Of a stretch of DNA of 64,000 nt, positions 37,787 to 46,893 are shown piece by piece. The stretch covers positions 2,542,001 through 2,606,000 of the forward strand of contig CP026511.1 in assembly GCA_004010935.1 (NCBI GenBank). The letters are read 5' to 3'. The DNA comes from Pseudomonadaceae bacterium SI-3 (lineage in GTDB: Bacteria > Pseudomonadota > Gammaproteobacteria > Pseudomonadales > Pseudomonadaceae). Every line of letters begins with the position of its first letter. Positions within the stretch are counted from its first letter, which is position 1. The notes below the pieces were generated by a model. It made no database searches. It saw nothing but the letters and a program-made list of their open reading frames with translations, and was not told the DNA's origin. The translations under genes were made by a program, and so were the position numbers.

Positions 37787-39412
37787 TTATTCGGTAACGG
37801 TCAGTTGTTCAGCGACGCGACGGCGCAGGCGGTTCTTGTCCACCTTGCCAACAGCGGTCACTGGCAGCGCGTCGATGTGTACGAATCGGTCGGGAAGCTT
37901 GTAGTCGGCCAAGCCGAGCCCGCGCAGAAACCGGCGCAGCACGATTCCCTTGAGCGTTGGGTCGGGGCTGACGATGTAGGCGCAGCTCTTCTCGCCCATG
38001 GCCTCGTCGGGCACTGAAACCAGCGCCGCCTGCGCTACGGCGGGATGCGCCATCAGCAGGTTTTCCACCTCTTCGGCGGCGATCTTTTCGCCGCCACGAT
38101 TGATTTGATCCTTGATCCGGCCGACGACGACGAGGTAGCCATCGTCTCGCTGGCGGACCAGATCACCGGAGCGGTAAAAACCCTCGGCATCGAATGCGGC
38201 GGCGTTGTGCTCGGGGCTCTGGAAGTAGCCGCGGATCGTGTACGGCCCGCGCGTCATCAGTGCCCCGATTTCGCCAGCAGCCACTGGATGACCCTCACGG
38301 TCGACGACCTTGATCTCGTCATCCGGGCTCATCGGCTGGCCCTGGGTCAGGTAGACATGCTCGTCGCTGTCATCCAGTCGGGTGTAGTTGACCAGCCCTT
38401 CAGCCATGCCAAAGACCTGTTGCAGCCGGCATCCCAATACCTGGGGAACCCGCCTGGCCTGGGACTCTGGCAGTTTTGCGCCGCCCACCTGTACCCACTG
38501 CAGCGATGCGAGTTCATGGTGATAGCCGGGCGCGGCCTGTAACCACATGGCCAGGGCAGACGGCACCAGCGCGGTAATGTTGACCTGCTGCTGTGCAACC
38601 AAAGGGAAGCAACTGGCGGGACCGGGGTCTGGACTCAGCACGACACGACCGCCAGCGAGAAACACACCCAACGCGCCGGGGGAGCTCAACGGAAAGTTGT
38701 GCGCTGCCGGTAGTGCGCAGAGGTAACGGGTTTCGCGGTCGAACTGACAGATCTCGACGCTGCGACGGACGCTGTAGAGATAGTCGTCATGGGTGCGCGG
38801 GATCAGCTTTGGCGTCCCGGTACTGCCACCGGAGAGCTGAAAGAAGGCCACTTCGCCGGCCGGCGTCGGGCTGAATGATCGCAGTGCCTTCGCTTGCACG
38901 CACCAGCTCTGCAGACGCAGCTCAGGGTGGGGATCGTCGTGCAGCAAGACGGTATCCAGCTCGGGAATAAGTTCGGTCAGTTCCTCAACAAACGCATCGC
39001 CCATGAACAGCGAATGGGCCCGACTGGCAATCAGCAGCCGAGGTCGGACCTGCGCGGCATAGGCCACCAGCTCCAGACGGTTGTGACTGAACAGTGCATT
39101 GACCGGCGCTATGCCGGCTTTCAACAATGCAAAGAACACAACGTACAGCTCAGCCTGATTACCCAGCTGCACGAGTGCGCGGTCGCCCTGCCCCAGGCCG
39201 CGGTTCGCCAGCCGCTGCGCCAGGTTGGTCGAAGCCCGGTCCAGGTCGGCATAGCTCAATGCTCCGCTACCGTCGACTACCGCAACGGCGTCCGGCTGGG
39301 TGCTGGCCTGCTCGACTAGCATCTTGCTCAGCGGTTCGCCACGCCAGTGGCCGGCCCGACGATAGCGCTCTACGAATTCATCAGGCCAGCGCGTAAACGG
39401 AACCAGGCTCAT
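37787..39412 (-). CDS. entE: 2,3-dihydroxybenzoate-AMP ligase (EntE type)
   Basis: A 541-residue aryl acid adenylating enzyme. Blocks are [25 protein letters not shown] A3 loop, [33 protein letters not shown] and [18 protein letters not shown]. These match EntE/DhbE. The start at 39412 has GGAGG five bases before and overlaps the isochorismate synthase stop by ATGA; a 22-codon longer frame is rejected. Confidence 0.95.
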   Translation of the reverse strand: MSLVPFTRWPDEFVERYRRAGHWRGEPLSKMLVEQASTQPDAVAVVDGSGALSYADLDRASTNLAQRLANRGLGQGDRALVQLGNQAELYVVFFALLKAGIAPVNALFSHNRLELVAYAAQVRPRLLIASRAHSLFMGDAFVEELTELIPELDTVLLHDDPHPELRLQSWCVQAKALRSFSPTPAGEVAFFQLSGGSTGTPKLIPRTHDDYLYSVRRSVEICQFDRETRYLCALPAAHNFPLSSPGALGVFLAGGRVVLSPDPGPASCFPLVAQQQVNITALVPSALAMWLQAAPGYHHELASLQWVQVGGAKLPESQARRVPQVLGCRLQQVFGMAEGLVNYTRLDDSDEHVYLTQGQPMSPDDEIKVVDREGHPVAAGEIGALMTRGPYTIRGYFQSPEHNAAAFDAEGFYRSGDLVRQRDDGYLVVVGRIKDQINRGGEKIAAEEVENLLMAHPAVAQAALVSVPDEAMGEKSCAYIVSPDPTLKGIVLRRFLRGLGLADYKLPDRFVHIDALPVTAVGKVDKNRLRRRVAEQLTVTE

Positions 39413-40581
39413 ACCGCCTCCCGATCGAGACCAAACGCTGCGAGCATGGTGCCGAGCTTGGTGCCGGTCTCGCGCCACTCCGACTCAGGACAAGATTCCG
39501 ATACCAGCCCAGCCCCGGCGAACAACCGAACACTGCGGTCATCGATCACGCCGCAGCGGATCACTACGGCCCACTCACCGTTACCTGCCGCGTCGCACCA
39601 GCCGACAATGCCGCCAAAGACGCCTCGATCGAAGGGTTCGAGTTCTGCAATCAGTTGCTTGGCTGCGGCGGTAGGGAAACCGCAGAGCGCGGGAGTCGGG
39701 TGCAGCTGGCACGCCAGTTTGAGCGCCGATACGGGCTCGGCGAGCTCGCCTTCGATCCGCGTCGACAGGTGCCACAGCTTTGCCGTGCTCATTAGAGATG
39801 GTGCGCCTGGGATGTGCAGCTCTCGGCACAAGGGGCGAAGCTGGCGTTCCATATCGCGGATCACCAAGCGGTGCTCGTGCTGGTCCTTGGCGGAATCGAG
39901 CAGGCACTGTGCCGAGTACTCGTCTTCGATTCGATCGGCATGACGCCGGGCTGAGCCCGCCAGTGGGTTGGTTTCCAGACGCTGGCCGGTTTTGCGAAGT
40001 AGAAGCTCGGGGCTGGCGCCGATCAAGACGCCGCCGCCAGGCAGGTCGGTGAAGAAGTGGTATGCCTCGGGATTCTGCTGACGCAGCCCCTGGAAGATCG
40101 TCGCGGCACAGGGCGGCTCATCGAACTCAAGCTGCAACAGACGCGACAGCACCGCTTTGTCGAGCCGTCCGTTGCGCAGCGCGCCAAGCGCTCGGTTGAC
40201 CGCCTGCTGGAAGCCAGCCTGGTTGGGCTGCTCGATGCACTGGCGTGCGTTACCACAAGCAAATCCACAAATTGAGGTAGGCGGTGCCGTCGGCGGGAGA
40301 TGACTGACGTGTCGCGGAATGAATAAATTTGAAGGTTGCTGCTTATCGAAAGGAATTACACCAACCAGCACTGGATTGCGCAGCCCGGCTGCCTGGGCTT
40401 CGGCGAAACCGCGCTGGACGTCCCTTTCAAGGCCCGGCCCGGCACCCTCCGCCGGCGTGTCTATCACTTTGAAACAACCGCTGGCTTCAATACCCCCAGC
40501 CGGTGAGTAGAATCGGTACGACGGCGGGAATTTGTACCCTGCCTCAGGCCCGTCGTAGGCGACGCGAGTCAATGCGTTCAC
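39409..40581 (-). CDS. entC: Isochorismate synthase (EntC/DhbC type)
   Basis: About 390 residues of the chorismate-utilising family. Blocks include QAVNRALGALRNGRLDKAV, GGGVLIGASPELLL, NPLAGSARRHAD, QLHPTPALCGFPT and FAGAGLVSESCPE(S)EW. It performs the committed step from chorismate. Three GTG codons lie in a row (40587, 40584, 40581) directly after GGAGG. The third has the best spacing and is used here. It is the first gene of the biosynthesis operon and a Fur box lies just upstream. Confidence 0.93.
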   Translation of the reverse strand: MNALTRVAYDGPEAGYKFPPSYRFYSPAGGIEASGCFKVIDTPAEGAGPGLERDVQRGFAEAQAAGLRNPVLVGVIPFDKQQPSNLFIPRHVSHLPPTAPPTSICGFACGNARQCIEQPNQAGFQQAVNRALGALRNGRLDKAVLSRLLQLEFDEPPCAATIFQGLRQQNPEAYHFFTDLPGGGVLIGASPELLLRKTGQRLETNPLAGSARRHADRIEDEYSAQCLLDSAKDQHEHRLVIRDMERQLRPLCRELHIPGAPSLMSTAKLWHLSTRIEGELAEPVSALKLACQLHPTPALCGFPTAAAKQLIAELEPFDRGVFGGIVGWCDAAGNGEWAVVIRCGVIDDRSVRLFAGAGLVSESCPESEWRETGTKLGTMLAAFGLDREAV

Positions 40582-40597
40582 CACCACCTCCGCAAAT

Positions 40598-40618
40598 ACT
40601 AATGAGATTGCTTATCAT
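40598..40618 (-). promoter_or_regulatory. Fur box before the siderophore biosynthesis operon
   Basis: TAATGAGATTGCTTATC inside this segment matches the classical GATAATGAGAATTATTATC box at about 14 of 17 positions. It lies 17-37 bases before the isochorismate synthase start, a normal place for iron repression. Confidence 0.75.
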
Positions 40619-41005
40619 CTGCATGCGGCACGATAGTCAGCTCGACTGGATGCGTCAAATTGTTTCTGAACGGAATGAGGGGTGGCATTTTGCCGGCACC
40701 AAGCGACGCTGAGACGCCAGCAGCAAGGTAGAAACAGTGCGGTAGAACGGTTGGGTGCGAGAGCTAAAGGTAGCGGCTAAAATGAGCCACTCTATAACTT
40801 TTTATCCTTTAGAATCAGCAGGATAGAGACGTTTATTGATATGACTTATCAAATGGCCTTGCGCCTCACACCCACCGAGCAAAAGCAGAAACACAAACCG
40901 TACAATCCACATCAGATCAGGTTCATATCTGATTGATATAGCAGTAAATTATGGCTATTAGAAATTCGCTGAGATGCCCTTTCTGTTTCGGGCGGTGAAA
41001 GCAGA
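40619..41005. other. Intergenic region with dyads, no gene seen
   Basis: About 390 bases upstream of the siderophore operon and downstream of the GreA/B-like gene. Two dyads stand out: TTGATATGACTTATCAA near 40835-40852 and ATCAGAT/ATCTGAT at 40911-40933. No coding region is convincing. Confidence 0.4.
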
Positions 41006-41482
41006 TCAGCTGACGCTGATAACGCTGTAGCGGATGGATTGTCCTTCGACACGAATCTCGGCCTCATCACCTTCCTCGCAGCCCAGCAGCGCTCTGCCCA
41101 GCGGTGAGCGCGGAGAGATCACCAGCACCTCTTCTCCTTCAATCGTCACAGTCAGCCCAGCGGCATCCGGCCCGAGGAACACCCAGCGGCAATTGTCAGC
41201 GGACTCCAACGAAACCAAAGCGCCCAGGGTAATCGCTGCATTGCGATGCGATCGCACCGGCAGGTTTCGATAGCTGGAGAGCGCTGTTTCTATTTCATGA
41301 ACGCGTCGCCGTTGGCCATCAGCCAGGTAGGCCGCCTCCAGACCACGGGTGTCGTACTTGTTCTCCGCTTTGCTTTCGGCGTGCGTCGCCGCCTCGTGAG
41401 AGGCCTTCAGTGCATCCTTTGCAACAGCCAGGTCGGCCTGCAGCTTGTCGATGATCAGCGTCTGAAGATGGGTCTTGTTCAT
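41006..41482 (-). CDS. GreA/GreB-family transcription elongation factor-like protein
   Basis: About 158 residues. The N-terminal half is a helical coiled-coil-like segment (KLQADLAVAKDALKASHEAA). The C-terminal half is the FKBP-like GreA/B domain with EGEEVLVISPRSPLGRALLG and EEGDEAEI. True GreA/B proteins rescue backtracked RNA polymerase; this shorter Pseudomonas-type paralogue may or may not. ATG 41482 is chosen; ATG 41518 is possible. Neither has a clear ribosome site. Confidence 0.8.
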   Translation of the reverse strand: MNKTHLQTLIIDKLQADLAVAKDALKASHEAATHAESKAENKYDTRGLEAAYLADGQRRRVHEIETALSSYRNLPVRSHRNAAITLGALVSLESADNCRWVFLGPDAAGLTVTIEGEEVLVISPRSPLGRALLGCEEGDEAEIRVEGQSIRYSVISVS

Positions 41483-41720
41483 GCGGGCTCGGTCAGTAAG
41501 GCGTTTGGCGACTAGCATCGCATTGCGGCGTTTCTAGAGCCACGGCGTCCTTCTCAATCGATATGGGCACCTACGTGTGCTAAGCCGAGGCTGACTAATC
41601 AACCGTAGAGGCTGGTCGATCCGTTAGAAGCGCGGCACTATCGCCATGCTGTTCCGGGCACGCTTGATATGTCCGCGCCATCCAATCCATCCGAGATGCA
41701 CGCCAACCAGGAGCGAATCG

Positions 41721-42149
41721 ATGACACTGCGCGTAGCGCTAACTTTGGTAGCAATGGCGGTAGGTCAAGCGGCTTTCGCCGACGGCCAGCCGCTGACGGT
41801 CAAACTGAACAACATCGAACACGACCGTGGCACGGTTCGCGTGGCTCTGTTCTCGGACCCAAAGACGTTCCGTAAAGCGGACCAGGCATTTGCCTCGAGC
41901 GAATCGCCAGCCAAGACCGGAACGGTCACACTGGTGTTCGATGACGTACCAGCCGGTCAGTACGCGGTGATGGCCTACCACGACGAAAACGCTAACGGCG
42001 AGCTGGACCTCCGATTTGGCATGTTTCCTACCGAAGGCTATGGACTGTCCAATAACCCCAAGGTCATGGGTCCGCCAGCATTCGAGGAGAGCCGGTTCGA
42101 AGTACTAGGCGACAAGCCCAGTGAGATCGACGTCGACATTCACTACTAA
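41721..42149 (+). CDS. Exported DUF2141 protein
   Basis: 142 residues with a Sec leader (cleavage near QAAFA-DG) and a DUF2141 beta-sandwich: VRVALFSDPKTF, DDVPAGQYAVMAYHDENANGELD. The calcium-loop-like DENANGELD is typical of the family. Start chosen by CAGGAG before ATG 41721. Function of the family is unknown; periplasmic or secreted. Confidence 0.85.
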   Translation: MTLRVALTLVAMAVGQAAFADGQPLTVKLNNIEHDRGTVRVALFSDPKTFRKADQAFASSESPAKTGTVTLVFDDVPAGQYAVMAYHDENANGELDLRFGMFPTEGYGLSNNPKVMGPPAFEESRFEVLGDKPSEIDVDIHY

Positions 42150-42452
42150 AGTCGAATGCGAGCCAATCAGCCTGTTGATCGGCCGGCTCATGGGCGTTTT
42201 GCGCTTGGCGCGACCTGGTTAGCCGCGCATGGATCGCTTTTGATGCATCCTGCCGACGGCAACCCTACCAATGGTCGGGAGGGCAATGAACCGGAGCCAA
42301 AATCCCGCTGTCCAGACAAAAGCGTCTGGATTAGGCAAACAAACGATTTGTCGCCCCGCACCGGATATTTTTGAAAAAGAGGAAATTTGCCGCAGGCGGC
42401 AGAGCGAGACGCTGCTTATACTGACCACCCATTCCAATCTGGAGCCACACCC
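42150..42452. other. Upstream region of the HU gene
   Basis: 303 bases, no gene. It holds a perfect 7-bp dyad TCCAGAC/GTCTGGA with loop AAAAGC at 42311-42330, and an AT-rich stretch (GGATATTTTTGAAAAAGAGG, 42361-42380) that may be the HU promoter. Confidence 0.4.
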
Positions 42453-42725
42453 GTGAATAAAGCCGAGTTGATTGAAGCGATCGCCGCCTCCGCCGATGTA
42501 CCGAAGAGCACCGCCACCCGCGTGTTGGATGCCTTCACCGAAAGCGTGACCAACACCCTGCAGAACGGCGACAGCGTGACGCTGGTCGGCTTCGGCACCT
42601 TTGCCGTCAAAGAGCGTGCAGCCCGTGATGGCCGCAATCCGCAGACTGGCGCAACGATCAAGATCTCCGCAGCAAAGCTGCCAGGCTTCAAGCCAGGCAA
42701 GTCGCTGAAGGACGCAGTGAACTAA
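42453..42725 (+). CDS. HU-type nucleoid protein
   Basis: A 90-residue HU/IHF-family DNA-bending protein. [14 protein letters not shown] and GRNPQTG are the family core and DNA-binding arm, and the ending [11 protein letters not shown] is HU-beta-like. The start is GTG 42453 with GGAG at good spacing. It is not next to lon, so it is probably an HU paralogue rather than the main hupB. Confidence 0.95.
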   Translation: MNKAELIEAIAASADVPKSTATRVLDAFTESVTNTLQNGDSVTLVGFGTFAVKERAARDGRNPQTGATIKISAAKLPGFKPGKSLKDAVN

Positions 42726-43353
42726 GTCACTGCATCCCAGGAAACCGGGCCGCTGACGTCCTCACGGACGCAGCGCCTGCTCGGACCTTCCCGCTCCTGC
42801 TTATCCCCGCCTGATTCCACCTGCCCTATAGCCGCAAGGCGAAAGCTTCCATACCGCGCGTTCGTGACATTCGCCTGAGCCGGTAGGCTTTCAATCTCAC
42901 CTGCACTTGCGCAACAGAAACCCTGATCAAGACAAGCAGACTGGCACGACAGCACCAGGTGGCTGCCGACTATTGCCTGTGTGTCCTCGGGCGATCAATC
43001 GTCTGACGTCCTCGCGCCGGTTGATCTTGGTGTGCGGTAGCACCCTAGAAGATCCCCTTAGCGACCTGTCTTTAGTGCTCAGCTCCGCATGCGCGGTTTC
43101 CGCCTTGCAAGCAAAAGTCCCAGGCGGCTTCGCTGCCAGACAGGTTTTGATGCACCCCTCGCCTACGCTGCTCTGGATCTACCAGCTGGCGTCCCGAAAG
43201 GGGGCATGGAACGCTCGTCCTGCACTATTAAAGCGCGCCAGCGCTGCTTAACCCCGCCGCAAGCGCCGTAACATGCAGGTCTGTGGTTGGCACTGCTCTT
43301 GCAAAACCCTATTGCCAGGAAGCTGCGGCTCAAGGACGAGAAAATTCAGAAAT
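42726..43353. other. Long intergenic region before the first guanidine riboswitch
   Basis: About 630 bases. Open frames here have no protein-like features and I call no gene. The promoter of the guanidine operon should lie toward the right end; no consensus was certain. Confidence 0.4.
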
Positions 43354-43449
43354 AGCTGACTAGGGTTCCGGCTCGCGGTTGCGAGTGGCTGGTCCGAGAG
43401 TTGGCGACCTCCAGTGAGGTTACACGGCGGGATAAAAGCCCGGGAGACG
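43354..43449 (+). promoter_or_regulatory. Guanidine-I (ykkC) riboswitch 1
   Basis: The conserved ykkC blocks are present in order: CTAGGGTTCCG, GGTCCGAGAG, ACACGGCGGGATAAAAGCCC and GGGAGA. The two variable hairpins are CTCGC/GCGAG and ACCTC/GAGGT. This class binds free guanidinium and turns genes on. In this copy the segment CCTCCAGTGAG (43408-43418) is exactly complementary to CTCACTGGAGG (43483-43493), which contains the ribosome site of a short leader ORF. That gives a plausible expression switch. Confidence 0.96.
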
Positions 43450-43499
43450 GCGTTCGACACGCAGCTCCTATTGCCATGTCCACTCACTGGAGGCCTTTT

Positions 43500-43580
43500 A
43501 TGCCCCTGCTCGGCTTCGACAACACGACCGACCCGCGGCAACACCCCCCGATCGAAAGGGGGACCTCTCCATGCGCCTGA
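43500..43580 (+). CDS. Possible 26-residue leader ORF under riboswitch control
   Basis: ATG 43500 is preceded by GGAGG at seven bases. The 26-codon frame (MPLLGFDNTTDPRQHPPIER plus six) ends ten bases inside the permease gene. Its ribosome site is the one complementary to the riboswitch. It may couple translation to the permease, or be a remnant of a lost first gene such as the binding protein usually found here. Confidence 0.45.
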   Translation: MPLLGFDNTTDPRQHPPIERGTSPCA

Positions 43581-44386
43581 TCAATCGTGTTCCGGGCCGC
43601 ACCGGCTGGACGCTGCTGGTGATGCTGCCCTTCGCAATTCTGCTGTTCGCCTATCTGGTCAGCTCTGCACAACGGCTCGAGACCAACCCCAACGACAAGC
43701 TCTTGCCTAGCTTCACGCAGATGTCCAGCGCTGTGGAGCGCCTTGCCTTCACACCGGACAAACGCAGTGGCGACTACCTGTTCTGGCAGGACACCGCGTC
43801 CAGCCTCAAGCGCCTCGGCGTCGGCCTCGGCATCGCCGCCGTTGCCGGGCTGTGCCTCGGTGTTGCCGCTGGGACGCTGCCGCTCTTCAGCGCGCCCCTA
43901 TCGCCGTTGCTGACGGTACTGTCGATGGTCCCGCCGCTGGCGATCCTGCCGATTCTGTTCATCGTCTTCGGTCTCGGCGAGCTGTCCAAGGTGATGTTGA
44001 TCGTCATTGGCGTGACCCCGGTGCTGGCCCGCGATCTGGAACAGCGCGCCCGAGAGTTGCCGCCGGAGCTGTTGATCAAAGCGCAGACGCTGGGCGCCAA
44101 CACCTGGACGCTGATCCTGCGGGTGGTGCTACCGCAATTACTGCCGCGCCTGTTGATTGCACTGCGCCTGGTGCTCGGTTCAGCCTGGCTGTTTCTCATC
44201 GCCGCCGAGGCCATCGCCTCCACCGACGGGCTTGGCTACCGCATCTTTCTGGTCCGCCGCTATCTGGCGATGGACGTAATCCTGCCGTACGTGGCCTGGA
44301 TAACCCTGCTCGCCTGGAGCATGGATTTCGGTCTACGCAAGCTCACCCAGCTGGCCTTCCCCTGGTACGAAGGAGCCAAGGCATGA
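43571..44386 (+). CDS. ABC transporter permease of the guanidine cluster
   Basis: A 271-residue SsuC/TauC-type permease with about six hydrophobic segments and the EAA-like loop ELPPELLIKAQTLGANTWTL. In related guanidine-riboswitch operons this transporter is often annotated for urea or nitrate/taurine; guanidine or a related cation is now the better guess. It overlaps the ATPase by ATGA. No binding-protein gene sits beside it. Confidence 0.88.
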   Translation: MRLINRVPGRTGWTLLVMLPFAILLFAYLVSSAQRLETNPNDKLLPSFTQMSSAVERLAFTPDKRSGDYLFWQDTASSLKRLGVGLGIAAVAGLCLGVAAGTLPLFSAPLSPLLTVLSMVPPLAILPILFIVFGLGELSKVMLIVIGVTPVLARDLEQRARELPPELLIKAQTLGANTWTLILRVVLPQLLPRLLIALRLVLGSAWLFLIAAEAIASTDGLGYRIFLVRRYLAMDVILPYVAWITLLAWSMDFGLRKLTQLAFPWYEGAKA

Positions 44387-45219
44387 GTCATGTCATCCGC
44401 CCGGCTGGCGAACGGCCAACCAACCCTTTCATTCAGGTCAACAATGTCTGGCAGGAATATGGCGATCAGGTGGTGCTGGAACGGCTGAACCTGAGCGTCA
44501 ATGAAGGTGAATTTTGCACCCTGGTCGGCGCGTCCGGCTGCGGAAAATCCACCTTTCTGCGCCTCTTGCTCGGTCAGGAACGGCCCAGCCGCGGCGACAT
44601 CCTGCTCGATGGCGCACCCATCGCCGGCGAGCCCGACGCCAGCCGTGGCGTGGTGTTCCAGCGTTATTCGGTCTTTCCACACCTGTCGGTACTGGACAAC
44701 GTCGCCCTCGGCCTGGAGTTGCCCAGATCCCCGCTACTGGGCCGCCTGTTCGGCCGTAGCAAGCGCGAAGCACGCGAGCAGGCCGAAGTCATCCTGCGCA
44801 AAGTGGGCCTTGGTCACTCGCTGGATAAGTACCCGGCACAGCTCTCCGGCGGCATGCAGCAGCGTCTGGCCATCGCCCAGGCACTCGTTATGAAGCCCCG
44901 TGTGTTATTGCTCGACGAGCCCTTCGGCGCACTCGATCCCGGCATTCGCAAGGACATGCATGAGCTGCTTCTGCAACTCTGGCGGGAGACCCAACTGACG
45001 GTGTTCATGGTCACCCACGACCTATCCGAAGGCTTCACCCTCGGAACGCGCATCCTGGTGTTCGACAAGACCCGCCTCGACCCTCACGCCCCTGGCGCCT
45101 ACGGCGCACGCGTCACCTATGACATCCCGCTGAACAGCGATCGCCGAGTCGCGCGCGCCGCCGCTGGCGACCTGCCACCGCAGCTAGGCCACCTGCATAC
45201 CGTCAATCAAGGAGTCTGA
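44383..45219 (+). CDS. ABC transporter ATPase of the guanidine cluster
   Basis: 278 residues, SsuB/TauB-like. Walker [10 protein letters not shown], signature [10 protein letters not shown], Walker [13 protein letters not shown] and switch THDLSEG are intact. It energises the adjacent permease. The C-terminal 40 residues beyond the core are Ala/Pro-rich. The next gene begins one base later. Confidence 0.92.
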   Translation: MSHVIRPAGERPTNPFIQVNNVWQEYGDQVVLERLNLSVNEGEFCTLVGASGCGKSTFLRLLLGQERPSRGDILLDGAPIAGEPDASRGVVFQRYSVFPHLSVLDNVALGLELPRSPLLGRLFGRSKREAREQAEVILRKVGLGHSLDKYPAQLSGGMQQRLAIAQALVMKPRVLLLDEPFGALDPGIRKDMHELLLQLWRETQLTVFMVTHDLSEGFTLGTRILVFDKTRLDPHAPGAYGARVTYDIPLNSDRRVARAAAGDLPPQLGHLHTVNQGV

Positions 45220-45220
45220 C

Positions 45221-45949
45221 ATGAGCGCTTCACTCGCGATCCGCCCCATGCTTTATGAAGAAACCCTACCCGGCGGCGGCCACACCTCCTTCGTGCTCAA
45301 GCGCGGTCAGCTGTTGCGCCTGACCGACCTCGAAGGCGGCGCCAACGTCAGTTTGCTGATGTTCAACGCGCATGAAAAAAGCGAGCGTCTCAACCTGCCG
45401 GACACGCTCAAGTGCCAGCACACCGCCAAGCTCACCACTGGCCATTGCCTCTATTCGGACATGGGTCGGGTGCTGGCCTGCATCACAGCCGATACCTGCG
45501 GCTGGCATGACAGTTTCGGTGGCGTACTGAACGCTGACGAAGTCGCCGAGAAATACGGCCAGGGTCGCTATCAGGAACTGCGCAACGGCTTCTTCCGCAA
45601 CGGCACGGACAATCTGCTGGTGGAAATGGGCAAGTGGAACCTGAATCTGCAGGACCTGCTGATGACACTCAATCTGTTCAGCAAGGTCACCGTGGATGCC
45701 GACGGCGGCTTCGCCTTCGAGGCCGGCAACAGCAAGGCCGGCGACGCCGTGGAGCTGTACGCGCCAATGGACACGCTGGTTGTGCTGACCGCATTGCCAC
45801 ACCCAATGGACCCGAACCCCGAGTACGCACCGAAACCCGTACAGCTCAGCTGGCACCGCGTCGACAGCGATGGCATCAGCGTTCTCTGCCGTACCTCGCG
45901 CCCGGAAAATAGCCGCGGCTTTCACAACACCGAACGACTCTACATCTGA
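45221..45949 (+). CDS. Carboxyguanidine deiminase subunit, 242 residues (urea carboxylase-associated protein 1 type)
   Basis: A DUF1989-family protein once named urea amidolyase-associated protein. Such pairs have been shown to deiminate carboxyguanidine, the product of guanidine carboxylase, to allophanate. Metal-binding-type residues are in [15 protein letters not shown] precedes ATG 45221. It pairs with the next gene, which shares the DTCG-H motif. Assignment of this subunit to the CgdA or CgdB name is left open. Confidence 0.9.
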   Translation: MSASLAIRPMLYEETLPGGGHTSFVLKRGQLLRLTDLEGGANVSLLMFNAHEKSERLNLPDTLKCQHTAKLTTGHCLYSDMGRVLACITADTCGWHDSFGGVLNADEVAEKYGQGRYQELRNGFFRNGTDNLLVEMGKWNLNLQDLLMTLNLFSKVTVDADGGFAFEAGNSKAGDAVELYAPMDTLVVLTALPHPMDPNPEYAPKPVQLSWHRVDSDGISVLCRTSRPENSRGFHNTERLYI

Positions 45950-45963
45950 GGAGGGGTGCCCAA

Positions 45964-46599
45964 ATGACCATCCACGAAAGCAACCTGCACCCCGAAGCCG
46001 CCACTTTCCGGCACGTGATTCCGGCTGGCGAGCCCTATCTGTTCGAAGTGAAGGCCGGCCAGACCCTGCGCCTGCTCGATCTGGAAGGCAACCAGGCGGT
46101 CGACACCCTGTTTTTCAGCGCCATGAATCCGCGTGAGCGTTTCGATCCGCAGCGCACCCTGCGCCGGCAGAACAAGGTCTATCTCACCACCGGCACGGTG
46201 CTCTACTCGAACCTTGGCAACCCGCTGCTGACCATCGTCGCCGACACCTGTGGCCGTCACGACACGCTCGGCGGGGCCTGTGCGCAGGAAAGCAATGTGG
46301 TGCGTTACGCCCTGGACAAGCGCTACATGCATAGCTGCCGCGATAACTTCCTGCGCGCCAGCCTGCACGACGGTCGCCTGGAGAAGCGCGACATCGGCGC
46401 CAACATCAACTTCTTCATGAACGTGCCGGTAACGCCCGAGGGCGGCCTGACCTTCGCGGACGGCATCTCCGCCCCTGGCAAATATGTCGAGCTGAGGGCC
46501 GAGCAGGATGTGATCGTGCTGATCTCCAATTGCCCGCAACTCAACAACCCGTGCAACGGCTGGAACCCCACGCCGGCCGAGGTGCTGGTATGGGACTGA
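45964..46599 (+). CDS. Carboxyguanidine deiminase subunit, 211 residues (associated protein 2 type)
   Basis: The second DUF1989-family subunit, with [32 protein letters not shown] and [18 protein letters not shown]. With the preceding protein it should form the deiminase that turns carboxyguanidine into allophanate plus ammonia. GAGGAGGGG precedes ATG 45964. The stop overlaps a possible 40-residue frame. Confidence 0.9.
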   Translation: MTIHESNLHPEAATFRHVIPAGEPYLFEVKAGQTLRLLDLEGNQAVDTLFFSAMNPRERFDPQRTLRRQNKVYLTTGTVLYSNLGNPLLTIVADTCGRHDTLGGACAQESNVVRYALDKRYMHSCRDNFLRASLHDGRLEKRDIGANINFFMNVPVTPEGGLTFADGISAPGKYVELRAEQDVIVLISNCPQLNNPCNGWNPTPAEVLVWD

Positions 46600-46712
46600 T
46601 GCGCTGGTTGCGCCGCTACCTGCTGCCGTTGATGCAAGCACGTGCCGGGCAGCGGCCCACCAAACCCAAGCCGGATGCGCGGGGGAAGGATGATCATCGC
46701 GCGGCCCAGTAG
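46590..46712 (+). CDS. Possible small basic protein, 40 residues
   Basis: The frame starts inside the end of the deiminase gene (ATG 46590, or 46599 overlapping the stop) and encodes a basic amphipathic head ([20 protein letters not shown]) and a hydrophilic tail. It is plausible as a coupled small protein, but no homology can be claimed. Confidence 0.35.
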   Translation: MGLMRWLRRYLLPLMQARAGQRPTKPKPDARGKDDHRAAQ

Positions 46713-46751
46713 CACAGAGGGATGGGCCGCGCGGCGCCCTGCTTGAGCGTC

Positions 46752-46814
46752 GTAGGGTGGGCTTCAGCCCACCGTTAGCAGTACGTCCACATGGTGGGCT
46801 GAAGCCCACCCTAC
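46752..46814. repeat. REP-like inverted repeat pair
   Basis: Two perfect 22-base complementary arms (GTAGGGTGGGCTTCAGCCCACC and its complement) lie 19 bases apart between the deiminase and carboxylase genes. Each arm is itself a hairpin. This is a mobile REPIN-type element, and the transcript should fold strongly here. Confidence 0.8.
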
Positions 46815-46893
46815 CAATGGATGAACCCCCGGACGGCCGGGGGCGATGAATGAATATAAGCGGGACGGCCCGCCTCCCCCAGAGGGACTGAAG

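Noticed and set aside
19767..40581. Siderophore locus as a recently acquired island
   Set aside because: No integrase, tRNA, direct repeats or obvious composition change at its borders was seen.
42311..42330. Terminator after the DUF2141 gene
   Set aside because: The dyad has no T run and lies 160 bases after the stop, nearer the HU promoter; kept only as a dyad.
42907..43251. 114-residue frame between the HU gene and riboswitch 1
   Set aside because: No ribosome site, protein-like pattern or context; treated as intergenic.
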